A stretch of 64,000 nucleotides of DNA. Origin: Prosopocoilus inquinatus (Eukaryota; Arthropoda; Insecta; Coleoptera; Lucanidae). The notes beneath the pieces are model-generated. The model was given only the letters and a program-made list of their open reading frames with translations. It had not been told where the DNA came from and did no database searches. A program made the position numbers and the translations under genes. Where the stretch lies: NCBI GenBank assembly GCA_036172665.1, contig CM069871.1, positions 7,998,001 to 8,062,000 of the forward strand. The letters are read 5' to 3'. Positions 53,831-64,000 of the stretch are shown piece after piece. Each line of letters starts with the position of its first letter. Positions within the stretch are counted from its first letter, which is position 1.

Positions 53831-54240
53831 CCTCACGTCTTATAAAAGAAAGAAAAGATTAAATTTTTTATTGCACCTATTTGTATTGTTGATCAAGAAG
53901 GGTAGCAAATTTAAGACAGGTTTGAAAAATAATTAACAAAATTCGTTTTTTATTTTCAGAACTAAAAAAAATTTAAAATGCGCGTGTTTTTAGGTTTAAT
54001 TGACAAAATTTTATAATCGTCGACACGACTTAATTACCGCGAAAATTAAATCGACACGACTTAATCACCGCCAAAAATTGTCTAGCATGATCTAGCGACT
54101 TTTGCTTAGCTCGCACAGCAAAGTTCTTTTCGGTCAATGCAACTTATACAAAATTAACGTTTTAATAGAGAGGAATTCCATGCTGACAAATGCTGCCAAA
54201 CATAAGGCGTTAAATATACCAAACTTTCATTAGATGTGAC
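53831..54240. repeat. ~200-bp direct repeat (partner 56027-56190)
   Basis: AAATTTAAAATGCGCGTGTT, AGGTTTAATTGACAAAATTT, GTCGACACGACTTAATTACC and GCAACTTATACAAAATTA at 53968-54160 recur in order at 56028-56185. This copy also has a 36-bp internal duplication (TCGACACGACTTAAT twice). No ORF. Confidence 0.8.
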
Positions 54241-54870
54241 AGTATAATTTCCACAAATATAACTTCTGACTCTACTTCTTGCTTATAATGACTCACATAT
54301 CAATCTTACTAGCTACCTACCTTAATGGTGTTTATGCTAGGGGTAATTTTCAACTTCCCTCGCCAAGTTTTCGCAATAATTATAAAAGCAAAGGCACCAA
54401 AGCAGCTAAGTGCGTGCGATTTAGTGCTCAAAACGATATGTAAATAAACATTGCCGAAGCTAGGGGCGGGGGGTGGGGAAGACGAAGTACCAACTGAAGG
54501 GTGGTGGTATGCACCGTAAGTAATGAACGAGGAGAGCATTTAACGAGCAAGTTGAGGAAGCAATCGGAGCGTGCAAATTTTGATGAAATACTTGAGCGAG
54601 CGTGCTCTTAAGCACGCTACATTTGCCTAAGAACGACCGTGTCAAGGTGAAACGTGCATGGTTGGTTCGATTTGCATGCGTGCCCGAGTCCGTTGTGGGA
54701 CCACAATATAATGGGGAGGCCTAAGCCTCCGGTTACCACGATACCATTCTTCGTGTTGCTAGGGCGCTGCGACGATTCTGCAAGACTTGTTCTCTCCAGC
54801 TGTGTTAACAACAGATTGATTAGGAGTACATTTTATTTGAACGACACGTTACCCCTTCGTTAAAATTTTC
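54241..54870. promoter_or_regulatory. Unique island, candidate enhancer
   Basis: G+C-richer unique sequence, for example CTAGGGGCGGGGGGTGGGG (54460), ACCAACTGAAGGGTGGTGG and GGGGAGGCCTAAGCCTCCGG (54713). Frames of 60-76 codons on both strands overlap one another and lack domains. Function is inferred. Confidence 0.25.
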
Positions 54871-55600
54871 ACAAAACTACAAAAAAAAAGGCACATCATC
54901 ATCATCATTCATGCTGTAGGTGTTATTTGAAAACTTTACGACAATGTTAAAATTTTCGACAAAGTTATAAAATTTTCGACAAATTAACTTCTACATTATA
55001 AACATAACTCCTGCACACCACAACAAAACAAAAAAAAATGTCCTGCAACCCGGGGTTCCCAGACACAATTTTAAATTATAATTAGCAAACTTTCATCGCA
55101 TCGCCCGCCCACCCGCCCGCATCGATTGCACACAAAGCGAACGAGAGGAAGCAAAAAAAAAGCTGCTGCGAGCTTTCAAATAAGGACCGACCGATAAGGT
55201 TCATCAATAATAATCAACGTTAAAAGCATCGCTCGCAAATCGGTTTAGTTTTATGCAATATTTATTTAATTCGTCCGGGTCGCCCCGGGTGACCCTTTCA
55301 CCCCGTCCGCCGCGCCGCAGTCGGACGGCTGCACATTGTGATTCATCGGTGACGGCGACGGGGGTGTGAAATTACAAGGGCCGCTGTTTCGTAATGGCGC
55401 GAAGATGCAGCTTGTAATTTACAATGAGATTGGTGTTCGCAATTAGCTGACCGGTATTAGTGATGGTCGGATGATTAGCTTCGTTCGAGCACGGATGCAA
55501 AGCTTGATTTATTGCGAGTTAGCTCGAGCTAATGAATTCGGCGTGAATTATGTTAAAAAGACTGTGAAGTTGTGAATTAAGGTCACGAAAAAAAAAAAAA
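54871..55600. promoter_or_regulatory. Unique island (55060-55560), candidate enhancer
   Basis: Includes CGCCCGCCCACCCGCCCGC (55103), GTCGCCCCGGGTGACCC (55280), TTTTATGCAATATTTATTTA (Caudal/Hox-like) and a repeated TTAGCT/GAGCT pattern (55480-55530). An ATCATC microsatellite (54895) precedes it. The role is inferred. Confidence 0.3.
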
Positions 55601-55721
55601 AACTAAATCGTTCTATAATTGCTTATTATTCAGTGGAGTAGTTATAGAAGTTGAAGGAATTGCAAAGCAACCCGCTGCCAAGAATTCTTAGGCATCTGCC
55701 TTCGAAGCCAAGACATTAAAA

Positions 55722-56250
55722 TATTTATTAATAAACAACCGACATTCCTATCGATTTTACATTTAATTAATTAACACAGTGGTAGGGAATTCAAAAATAA
55801 AAATAAAGATATAATTTCGAGGTCTTCGCCAGATCCCACCGCAGCCACCAAAAATGTAACGGTCAGGGCTTAAATGAAAAATGTATAAGGACAGGGCTGT
55901 TAAATTTTGAAGCCATACATTTTTCATTTAAGCCCTGACCGTTACATTTTTGGTGGCTGCGGTGGGATCTGGTGAAGACCTCAAAATTATATCATTATTT
56001 ATCTTTTGAATTTCCTAGCACTAAACAAAATTTAAAATGCGCGTGTTTTTAGGTTTAATTGACAAAATTTTATAGTCGTCGACACGACTTAATTACCTCC
56101 AAAAATTATTTAACATGATTTAGCGACTATTGCTTAGCTGGCAAAGCAAAGTCCTTTTCGGCCGATGCAACTTATACAAAATTACCGTGTTAATTAATTA
56201 AATGTAAAATCGACAAGAATGTGGGTTGTCTATTAATAAATATATTAATT
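55722..56250. mobile_element. Foldback element with LTR-like palindromic core
   Basis: Outer arms AAACAACCGACATTCCTATC (55731) with TAATTAATTAACAC pair with GTGTTAATTAATTAAATG (56188) and AATGTGGGTTGTC. The right arm is interrupted by a 165-bp copy of the 53.97-kb repeat (56027-56190). The core 55808-55993 is a hairpin with arms of about 80 bp, described separately. Confidence 0.8.
55808..55993. mobile_element. Palindrome of two LTR-type ends, each followed by a PBS-like site
   Basis: On the plus strand CCCTGACCGTTACA (ending 55946) is followed by TTTT and TGGTGGCTGCGGTGGGATC (55951-55969). The latter is the complement of a tRNA 3-prime end (CCA plus a T-arm-like ATCCCACCGC), as in a retrotransposon primer-binding site. 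On the minus strand the same order is read outward from TGTAACGG (55855) to 55832. The arms are about 97% identical and the loop is about 28 bp. It thus looks like two 5-prime LTR ends fused head to head. Confidence 0.7.
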
Positions 56251-56439
56251 TCTTCCTTCTTCCGTCATTTCACGTCACTTCCCTTGTTAATGATGAGTGA
56301 GTTCTTGTAAAAACTTTGCAACCCGACGGCGACGACTTTACTTCTAGATACGCCACTGACGTAATTATTCAACACATTAAAAAATATTAATATTTTCTGT
56401 GCCACACACACTCTGATATTTAACAGTAAGAATTAAATT

Positions 56440-56535
56440 AAATTAAAAGCGTCTGCTAAAAGTGAATCATATAAACAGAATTAAAAAAATTAAAAACGTC
56501 TGCTAAAAATGAATCATATAAACAGAATTAAAACA
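56440..56535. repeat. 47-bp tandem duplication
   Basis: GTCTGCTAAAAGTGAATCAT (56451) and GTCTGCTAAAAATGAATCAT (56498), both continuing ATAAACAGAATTAAAA, lie 47 bp apart with one or two differences. Confidence 0.9.
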
Positions 56536-56599
56536 ATTAAAAACTGAAGTTAACTGTGACATTCACTTGTTATTGATTTTCACCTGTTATTAATTTTCA

Positions 56600-57225
56600 C
56601 ACTTGAATAAGGTGACTAGATTTTAATTTCGGCAAGGTGGGACAACCCAATCCAACCAACAAAATAACTTTGCTTTTAAACTGTTTCTTCTGCTTCAGAG
56701 ATTTGGAAAATTGTGTATTTGAGGATTGCTTTCATGGGCTTTCGTCGTTCAGTTGATGAAAATTATTAGTTTTCGTTGATCACGTGATCAGTAAAAACCA
56801 ACGGCAGTAATCACCAAATATCCAGTCTTCCAAGCAGGAAAAGCAGCTTTAAAGAGTACTCACCAATTAAGTGCTAAAAAGGAAACTACTTTACAGGGGA
56901 GAGAGAGAGTGTGGGACGATATTCTTGTACAGAAATTAGAGCAAAGTATTAGTTGTCGAATATTGTCGTTTCTTCGATTTGAGTTAATTGTGCAATTAAA
57001 ACGATTTTTTTTTCCTGACTCGTTTGAACCAAACAAACCTTACATCACGGTGATCAAGTTTTAATTTCGGCAAGGCACTACAACCCAATCAACAAAATAA
57101 CTTTGCTTTTAAAGATTACTCGCCAATGAAATGCCAAAAAACAAACTACTTTTCGAGGAGAGAGAGAGAGGGGGACGACATTTTTGTGCACAAATTAGAG
57201 CAAAGTATTATTTGTTGAGCATTAA
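56600..57225. repeat. Imperfect tandem duplication, second copy shortened
   Basis: TTTTAATTTCGGCAAGG (56620) with AAAATAACTTTGCTTTTAAA recurs at 57058. GAGAGAGAGAGTGTGGGACG (56900) with TTAGAGCAAAGTATTA recurs at 57156. Offsets of 439 and about 256 bp show that the second copy lacks about 180 bp. Confidence 0.75.
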
Positions 57226-57699
57226 AACAGTTATTACAAAGTAAATTACAAATAAATTAAATAATAAAATATGTAACTTAACGTATAAGTAAATAATGAA
57301 CTTAATCTTTCGGTACTAGCCGAATAATTAATCTGTTAATAACTATTTTTACATTTCATAATTCAATCTACAACGCAAATTTGAAAACTGGTAAAAAAAT
57401 ATATTCTCTCCAAAACGCGGGACATTTTTAAAATTCCGCGGGACGCAGGACAAATTGTTAGAACAAGAAATCAACTATTTCAAAAAACAAAAATCATTAA
57501 AAGAAAACCATGTACATACAATATTATTTACTGACGTGCCTGCTATCAGGTCTAAAAATATTAGAGAAGGAGGCCACATTACATACAGGATATCGGGGAC
57601 TCGAGTGTTATCATTTCACAAATTTAAAAAAATCTGTAATAATAAAACTACATAAAACAATAGGAAATTAAAAAAAATCAAATTAGAAGTGTGATGATA
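57226..57699. other. Non-coding, nothing recognised
   Basis: A+T-rich. A 66-codon frame (57455-57655) shows no domain or splice support. Confidence 0.35.
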
Positions 57700-59040
57700 A
57701 AAAACAAAAACGAATCACTAATTAATCACACAAATATAATTAATTTCACACTCAAGGTGAACATTTTTTTTGTTTCTGCTAAAAATAGGAGTAGAAATGA
57801 ATGAAAGAAAATTAAAAAAAAGTTAAAACAACAAAGTAACCTGCAAAAAACTCAGAAACAAAAGGGAAATGAAAGAAACACCAACAAAATGCGAGGCATG
57901 AAGCGAAAAAGAAAAACAAAAGAACATCGACAACCAAGGCGAACGAAAAATCAACAGGTTTCCGGACGAATCAAAAAGTTTGTAGAAAATAAAAGCAAAC
58001 CGTGTAAAAGTTAATAATAATATAAAAATAAACGAACGTCGAAATACAGTGCGTAAAACAAAAGAAGATTGCAACTGTGATGCATTACACAAAACAATGA
58101 ATTAAGCACCAATAAAATGCGAAAAATCAGTTTGATAAGAGAAATGAAACTCGTAGTACGAAAGCATAAAGAGAACAGGAAGAAAAGAAACACAAGAAAA
58201 TTGATGGCTAAGATGAACAAAAAACCAAATGAATCTTCAGATGAAAACTAAAAAAAAAAAAAACTGGTAGAAAACAAAAGACTGTAAACTGTAAAAGAAC
58301 GTTGGTCAAAATGTGAAAAATCAGTTTGATAAAAATAAAGAAAACAGTAATACGAGAGCATAAATGAATTAAAAAGAAGAAAACCTAAACAGAAGTACGA
58401 CGATGCGCAAAAGAAATGAAAGTTTTTGCAAATAAGAACAAACTAGTACTAAATAAAAGGGAACTGTAAAAAGGAGTCAATGAAAGTATAAAAAAAAGGT
58501 TACAACTGTAACGGACAAAACAATGAAAAACGATGAAAATGTGAAAAATCAATTTGATAAGAAAAACAAGAGTAAAAATGTGAAAGCGTAAAAACAGAAA
58601 AAAAAACACAAGAAAATTGATGACTAAGCTGAAAAAAAAAACAAATGAATCTTCAGACGAAAAATTAAAAAAAAAACTAGTAGAAAACAAATGACAACTG
58701 TACAAAAGCATCGGTCAACAAGGTGAGAAAAATCAATTTGATAAAAATAAAGAGAAGAGATATACGACAGCATAAAATGAATTAAAAACAAAAAACATAA
58801 ACAGAAGTACAACGATGGACAAAAAAAATTAAAATAAAAAAATAAATTAAAAGCGGCGACGCTGGGCCGAAAAAGTTTGCAACTCGAGAAACTAGCGGAA
58901 AGGACAAAACAAAGTAAACGAACCGTCAATAAAATGCAAAACGTTCCTTCATCCCCAAGAAAAGAAAGCAACAAATATACGAAATGGATTAAAAAATTAA
59001 ATTTATCTGTCATCATAAACATTTTGATTTATTGTTTTTT
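57700..59040. repeat. Purine-rich degenerate tandem repeat
   Basis: Blocks GTGAAAAATCAGTTTGATAA (58311 and variants at 58119, 58541, 58725), AAATGAATCTTCAGA(T/C)GAAAA (58227, 58645), AGAAAACAAAAGACTGTA-like and AACAGAAGTAC(G/A)ACGATG (58390, 58801) recur at about 200-420-bp spacing. The minus-strand frames of 69-132 codons are Phe/Leu/Ser-rich products of the pyrimidine strand, not genes. Confidence 0.6.
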
Positions 59041-59174
59041 TATAGGTTAACCAAATGTAATTCCAATATTTTCCTCATTATAAAGACCTTCACAAAACGT
59101 TCGCTAGATGTCAGCCACTCCGTGATTCTTTCGAATTAATCACACTAGGCGTTTACGATAATTCGAGCGGTATA

Positions 59175-59944
59175 CAGGCTGTTCAGGGGAAGCCGCTACA
59201 ATAGCTAACTTTCTTATTTGTATTTTTATGAAGTAACTTAAATTAGGAAAGTTTTAGGACCTTTCCTCTTCGATTTTATGGTACTTCCAAAAAAACAAAT
59301 GACAATCAGGTTTTCGAGATTTTCAATTGTTTTCAATTTTTTTAAATGGAACATTATGTTTTTTATCATGGCATCGCATTCAGGATGTCAAATTAAGTAT
59401 GTCTGTGAAATAATACCTCTCGAAACAGAATATTTCATAAATAATTCAGTCTTGATATTCGCGGGAAGAAGTGCATCGTTACGATAGTCTTTTTATTCAC
59501 GAAAACAATATGGTGTGCTTCGAAACAAGAGAATAAAGGAAGTGTGTTCAAACTGTCAGACCTTTGTGAACTGTCATGATTCAAAATTTGTTTAAATTTA
59601 GTTCAGACTAAAAACCCTTGTGTCAAATATTGAAAGCGCGACATGTTAAAATGACTAATACCATTATTTATCAAATAATTTATAAAATAGTAGACTTAGG
59701 AGGGAAATATTTTAGAGAAGTACTTAATTTGGCATCATGAACACGATACGTTGATAAAAAATATAACGTTCCATTTAAAAAAGTTGAAAACAATTGAAGA
59801 TTTCGAAAATCTGACAGTCATTTGTTTCTCCAAGGTACCATAAAATCGGAACACGGAAGGTCCTGAAACTTTTCTAATTTAGGCTATTTCGTGAAACTTC
59901 AAATAAAGAAGTTACCTATTGTAGCCATTTTCCGTGAACACCAA
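59175..59944. mobile_element. 770-bp foldback TA element
   Basis: CAGGCTGTTCAGGGGAAGCC follows TA, and the inverse of the right end reads GGTGTTCACGGAAAATGGC. GCTACAATAG, TTTTAGGACCTT, TTTTATGGTACTT and GACAATCAGG pair with right-arm partners over about 300 bp (for example AAATGACAATC at 59297 against GACAGTCATTT at 59812). A partial duplicate of right-arm interior sequence (59690-59760) lies outside at 59970-60045. Confidence 0.8.
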
Positions 59945-60045
59945 GATTTTGTTACTAAATCATTCCTAAAATAGTAGGCTTTGGGAAATGATATTTTAGA
60001 GACATAATTAACTTAACATCTTGAATGCGATGCGATGATAAAAAA

Positions 60046-61480
60046 AAATCGGGACTGTCCCGCCATAATTGGGACGTACATACGGTCATCTTATACTTGA
60101 ACGCTCTTTTCGATCTTCTTAACAAAAATATCGAATTAAAATGGCGCTCATCATTTTTCTTGCAACTAGAGTGTAAGCGCAATAAATCGGGGATTACCTA
60201 GAAGTATTACATCGAGTCCTTTCAGCCCCTCGACGCTTGAAAACAAAAGAAAGTCTTGCGTTTCTAGAATCGAGGTTCCCACTTTATTTTCATTGAATCA
60301 TCCCTGACTTTTCCCTAGAAAGAAATTTCCACTATCGATTACTGCGATTATGCAACTTTTCTCTTTTTTACGTTTCTGAAATTCTGAAATTTCTGATTTT
60401 AAAACAGCAATCATAGACGTGCAAAAACTAGTAATTTATTTTTATTTTTTTTTATTATCACGTGTATTATGGAAATTAATGTTGAATTACATTTAAAAGT
60501 TATAAGCAGTTAATTTTAATATAATGCCAGTCCGTTTAATTATAAAAAAAAATCAGAGTTTCCAAAAAACAGTCAGTCTTAGTATAGGCAACCCATTGAA
60601 CACAGTCGCTTGTATGGTTGCCTGCATTGAAAACCCCCGGAATATTTCATTTATGTTAAAAATGTGATAAAATTTTCCGCGATTCGCTTAGATTAAGACA
60701 TCTTCATTTTTTTTTTTAATTTAAAACAATTTTCTGTTTTTTCTTTTATAATTTTATAATTTTAGAAAATATATTTGTTTTCAGATATCCAATTCTTCAC
60801 TTAATTTCACTAACGTTTTCATTGAAATAAGTAAATTCCCTGGCAATGTGGGCCTTTTTGTAAATACCCTGGCTTCTCTCGGCCTTCCAGGTTTTCCCGG
60901 TTGGCGAGAACCTTCCAGAATAATAAAGAAAATTAGAAGGAATCGAATACTGTCACTCAAAATTCAAAATTTACAGCGAAAAACGTACGCGGATGTACGC
61001 AAAAAGAAAAAGAGAGTCAATAAAAACTTTGAAATTGTGCATAAAATTTAACTGGTTTTGGTAAGAGGCGCCATCTATTGTCTAAAAGTGAAAATTATTT
61101 CAATCGAAGTTCATATAAAAGCATTTCGTTCTCAGCAGCAATCAGTCATTAATTGAATTATTTCTCTTAATCGGCTTTTTGTTTCCTTTATATTTTCTTG
61201 TTTTCTTTAACATTTATTAAAAATTTCATTTAATTGATTGTATTTTTTATTTATTTTCGTTAATTTTTCTCATTTATTATTATTTTTCTGTTCGTACGTA
61301 CTCTTATATGTCAGCCGTAAAAAAAATTGTTTTCTTCTTCAAACGTCCTTTTGTTTCTTTAGGTTTCTTAATGAGTCGACTGTTTCTTCTTTTTTTTTCA
61401 GAGGCAGAATATGTTTTTCGTTGATTTTTTTTAGTTCATTTTTAATCGATTTACTTGTTTATTATAACTTATTACTTCTC
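60046..61480. other. Mostly A+T-rich, no gene seen
   Basis: A short unique segment at 60840-60960 (CTTCTCTCGGCCTTCCAGG) gives a Gly/Pro-containing frame of 67 codons without domain support. GAGGCGCCATCTATTG at 61066 carries the GCGCCATCT motif of the 12.4-kb array. The rest is T-rich. Confidence 0.4.
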
Positions 61481-62103
61481 TAATTTTTAATTGTTCTTTC
61501 TAATCAAATCAAAGCACCTCCCCCCGTTGCTAATAATGGAATTTTTAGTTTTTCTTTTGAATTTCAAGTTTTTGGATTGGCGTTTCTTTAATTTTTAATT
61601 TCTTGCTGCTTACAGGCAGAGTTACATTGACCTTGAAACCGATTAAGCATTTTAACATATTTTTAAAAAACATTTGGTTTTTTAATTGGGATGTGCCTTG
61701 ATTATGTTGGACTTAATTCCAAATAGATTTGACTTTTCTTTTGTGGTCCAAGTTCTTAGATCAATTTTTCTTTAAATTTTAAAATTTTTAGCTACTATTA
61801 AGCCAGTGTTAGGCTGCCCTTACTTGGGTTGAGTTGACCTTGATACCAACTGAGCTTTTCATCACTTTTATAAAAAAAAAAAACGTTTCCATTTTTAATT
61901 TTTTTTTTAATGGACTTTCTTACGCTGGATTTAATTAAAATCTAATTTTAGCTTTTCTTTTGAGCTTCAAGTTTTTAGATCAGCGAACGTTTCTCTAACT
62001 TTTTAATTTCCTGCTACTATCAGGCAGAATTATGTTGAGCTTATTCGGAGTTGGTTTGACCTTCGATCGAGCTTATTTTTTTTTAATTTTTAGTATCTTT
62101 GTT

Positions 62104-62500
62104 AAAATCCTTTAAACTAAAGTAGTAATTAGATAAAACAGCGACATCCTACGATCGCTTTTTGACCTGACATTGCTGAAGAAGCCCCAAATAGAGCCGA
62201 AACAGCTATACAGAGGCTGATCGAGGTTTTCACTGCAATCAAAAACGATTTGCAACAAAACTTTTGCAAAAATTTAAGAAGTAATTGAAATTAATCTCCG
62301 CCCATCCTTTTAGGATGATTCGATTGTCGTTAGTTCTTAAATTTTTATGATTTTATTAGTATGATTAGGTTGTTTTTAGATCTTTTTAAGTGGTTTTAAG
62401 TTGGTAGCGTTTTGAAGATGGCAGCTTAGCTGTCGAAATACGTATCTACGGATATAGAATTATAGTGGGCAGAGATTAATTTCAATAAAAATCCTTTAAA
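62104..62500 (+). mobile_element. 371-bp ribozyme-linked retroelement, 13-bp target duplication
   Basis: AAAATCCTTTAAA at 62104-62116 and 62488-62500 flanks the element 62117-62487. It holds, in order, AGATAAAACAGCGACATCC with GACCTGACATTGC (as in the 30811 element), a hammerhead-like core, ATTGAAATTAATCTCCGCCC (62286), then TAGCTGTCGAAATACGTATC and the inverse GGGCAGAGATTAATTTCAAT at its right end (as in the 22102 element). This is the most complete member and ties the smaller ones together. Confidence 0.8.
62176..62215 (+). ncRNA. Decayed hammerhead-like core
   Basis: CTGAAGA (62176-62182) fits CUGANGA, and GCCGAAACAGCTATA follows with GAA and a near-palindromic stem III. The stem II partners GCCCC and GAGCC pair poorly. 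Recognisable by comparison with the copies at 7911 and 27650 but unlikely to be active. Confidence 0.4.
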
Positions 62501-62600
62501 TTTTTTAATTTTTAATTTTTCAATTCGGCGGGGTCTTGTTTATTTTCAAGACTTAATTTCCAATTTCTTTTGAGTTTCAAATTTAAGATTAATTTTTCTG

Positions 62601-63089
62601 ACGAACGCGAATTGCTTTGTAACAGGAAAGATCGCTAAACGATGATGTAAGTTTTGCGGCGACATCAAAGCTGTTATAAAATGGAAACAAATACCGATTT
62701 AAAAATTTGTTCCAGTTCAAGCTTGGAAAAAAAATATAAGAACACATCTGCAACGAATCAAAGTAATTCGAAAATCGAAATAAATGAGTATGTTCTGTAA
62801 TCTGCTTCATTATTTAAATAAACCGCGCCTAGCAGAGAAACTTTGAGAGAGTTTTGAGATTATGTCGCGCCAGGCTCTGACGCGTGTAGCTTCCGATAAA
62901 TGTCGATGAATCAACACAGTACCAATAATTTCAAAGAATTCAAAAGAAAGTTGCTGTATTTGGCCCAGTGACGTTTTGAAAATATTCAATCGTAAAAAAA
63001 TGATCGGTGAAGTCTCACGTTAGGGTAGATATCTAGGTTAACGACGTAGATACTTATGTCCTCCCCCCCAAAAAGAAGGAAAGTAATAA
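62601..63089. other. Non-coding, nothing recognised
   Basis: Unique A+T-rich sequence; the 73-codon minus frame has no support. Confidence 0.35.
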
Positions 63090-63830
63090 AATTTTATCTC
63101 CTGTTCGAGCGCAGCAATTAAAACAAAAGAACAAGCATTAGCGAAATAATAAGCCCCAATTAGCGCAGCATAAAATACAGACCTTAATCCTATTTAAAAA
63201 CAGCGGGCCTCCTCCAGCAAACCGCAGCTAAACTTTTATAATAATTTAAGCTTTGCATTCTTATTGCGGCGGGCGTAATTATAATGGATGCCCCTCACCT
63301 CGTTCCTCGTTCCTTTTTGTGAATACATCCAAAAATGTTTCAATTTAATCATCGCAGGCAAAAAAATAAATAAATAATTTGTTGTGTGAATGGAATTTTG
63401 GCATTTGGGAGATGGGGGTATTCAGAGATTGGGATTGGGATTGGGATTCGGCCGTGGTGGATGATGTTGATGATGGTATTCAGAACGCATGCAAATTCAA
63501 AGTAAAAAGTAATAATCTTTACGACCCCACATCCTGTATGATTATTGAAATCGCTAGTCATTTATGCAGATGAAAACCGAAAAATTCAAGCAAAAAATAT
63601 TCGATTTGGCTTTGTGGCGGGCGAGCCCACCCCCTAGCTGCGTTTGCTAGAAAAAGACGGCCAGCGTTTACGTGTCCGAAGTGACACGTATTAATGGCTG
63701 TTCGGAGCGAATTTTGGGGGCGCAATAAAGGAGAGGAATTAAAAACTCGTAACGAGGCTCGCGGGGACCGGCTTCGCTGTAATTCACTATTAACTCTCCG
63801 CTATCGGCGCTTCGTTCGGGGGCTATATTA
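63090..63830. promoter_or_regulatory. Unique G+C-richer island, candidate enhancer
   Basis: Contains GCGGCGGGCGTAATTATAAT (homeodomain-like TAATTA), AAACTTTTATAATAATTTAAG, a GGGATTGGGATTGGGATT run (63429) and GGCGGGCGAGCCCACCCCC. Overlapping opposite-strand frames of 64 and 70 codons are mirror products of the run. The role is inferred. Confidence 0.3.
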
Positions 63831-64000
63831 ACTTTAGATTAGGTTTATACTACAATTTTTATTTTATGGACGACGGAAATTTGTTCCTATTTTCTTTTTA
63901 GTTAAATCTACGACGAAATCTCAATTAGTTCTTGCGAATTTTTTCATTAAAAGGATAAATACTAACATAGGAAACAAAAATTAAAAAATAGGTGAAATCC
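63831..64000. other. Window end, A+T-rich
   Basis: Nothing recognisable before the window ends. Confidence 0.3.

Larger units (their letters stand above)
61481..62600. repeat. T-rich TTGACCTTG repeat, third locus
   Basis: TACATTGACCTTGAAACCGA (61622), GAGTTGACCTTGATACCAAC (61830) and GGTTTGACCTTCGATCGAGC (62053), each preceded by CTGCT(G/A)CT-A(C/T) and CAGGCAGA-like segments about 210 bp apart, form a degenerate tandem repeat. A 371-bp retroelement (62117-62487) is inserted in it. Confidence 0.55.

Noticed and set aside
58385..59022. Minus-strand frames of 108 and 132 codons
   Set aside because: Phe/Leu/Ser-rich translation of the pyrimidine strand of a degenerate tandem repeat; no domain, no promoter.
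60848..61051. Collagen-like Gly-Pro frame
   Set aside because: Only one or two Gly-X-Y-like triplets, followed by Lys/Arg low complexity; chance.

Overview
This is a eukaryotic, A+T-rich (about two thirds by eye) stretch that looks like insect DNA, quite possibly a beetle. The reasons are a cecropin-like secreted peptide behind a kappaB-like site, a textbook heat-shock element, GT-AG introns with short exons, many Tc1/mariner-type elements with TA target duplications, and long repeat-filled intergenic or intronic space. No long open reading frame, rRNA gene, convincing complete tRNA gene or CRISPR array is present. Nearly all ORFs over 60 codons are chance frames in repeats. The species is inferred, not proven.

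Two small protein genes can be built from spliced exons. One at 3532-3836 (+) has two exons encoding a signal peptide plus a short mature peptide of cecropin-like layout, but its start codon reads ATT. The other at 7414-11457 (-) has three exons encoding a 104-residue secreted or single-pass membrane protein, with a TATA box and poly(A) signal. An isolated heat-shock promoter (five in-phase HSF pentamers plus TATA-like box) lies at 19635-19745 with no heat-shock ORF behind it.

The rest is a stack of mobile DNA. (1) Tc1/mariner-type foldback elements and MITEs lie at 6564, 8834, 16690, 17873, 21995, 33573, 46098, 51457, 52489 and 59175, with a pogo/Tigger-like element at 43885-45165. (2) Short retroelements with 12-14 bp target duplications, three of which carry hammerhead-ribozyme-like cores, lie at 7754, 22102, 27545, 30811 and 62117. 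They resemble Penelope-linked retrozymes. (3) There is a 312-bp solo LTR at 31170-31481 and a palindrome made of two LTR-type ends with primer-binding-site-like sequence at 55808-55993. (4) An 838-bp element with GCCGTCG-rich inverted ends at 28697-29534 has a clean GTCCTCA duplication. (5) Tandem arrays occur at 12405-14712, 35022-36322, 40115-42246 and 47875-48970, with minisatellites at 5285, 17518, 18257 and 56440.

Between repeats lie about a dozen unique, more G+C-rich islands of 300-1100 bp (15.5, 20.3, 24.5, 27.9, 32, 34.7, 39, 42.3, 42.9, 49.5, 54.5, 55.3, 63.4 kb). They read like candidate cis-regulatory modules, so the window may be a regulatory gene desert. A G+C-rich, coding-like but broken fragment lies on the minus strand at 37300-37900. 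Several nested insertions give a relative age order: dispersed repeat copy (50.6-53.8 kb), then the 2.2-kb TA element, then the foldback inside it.
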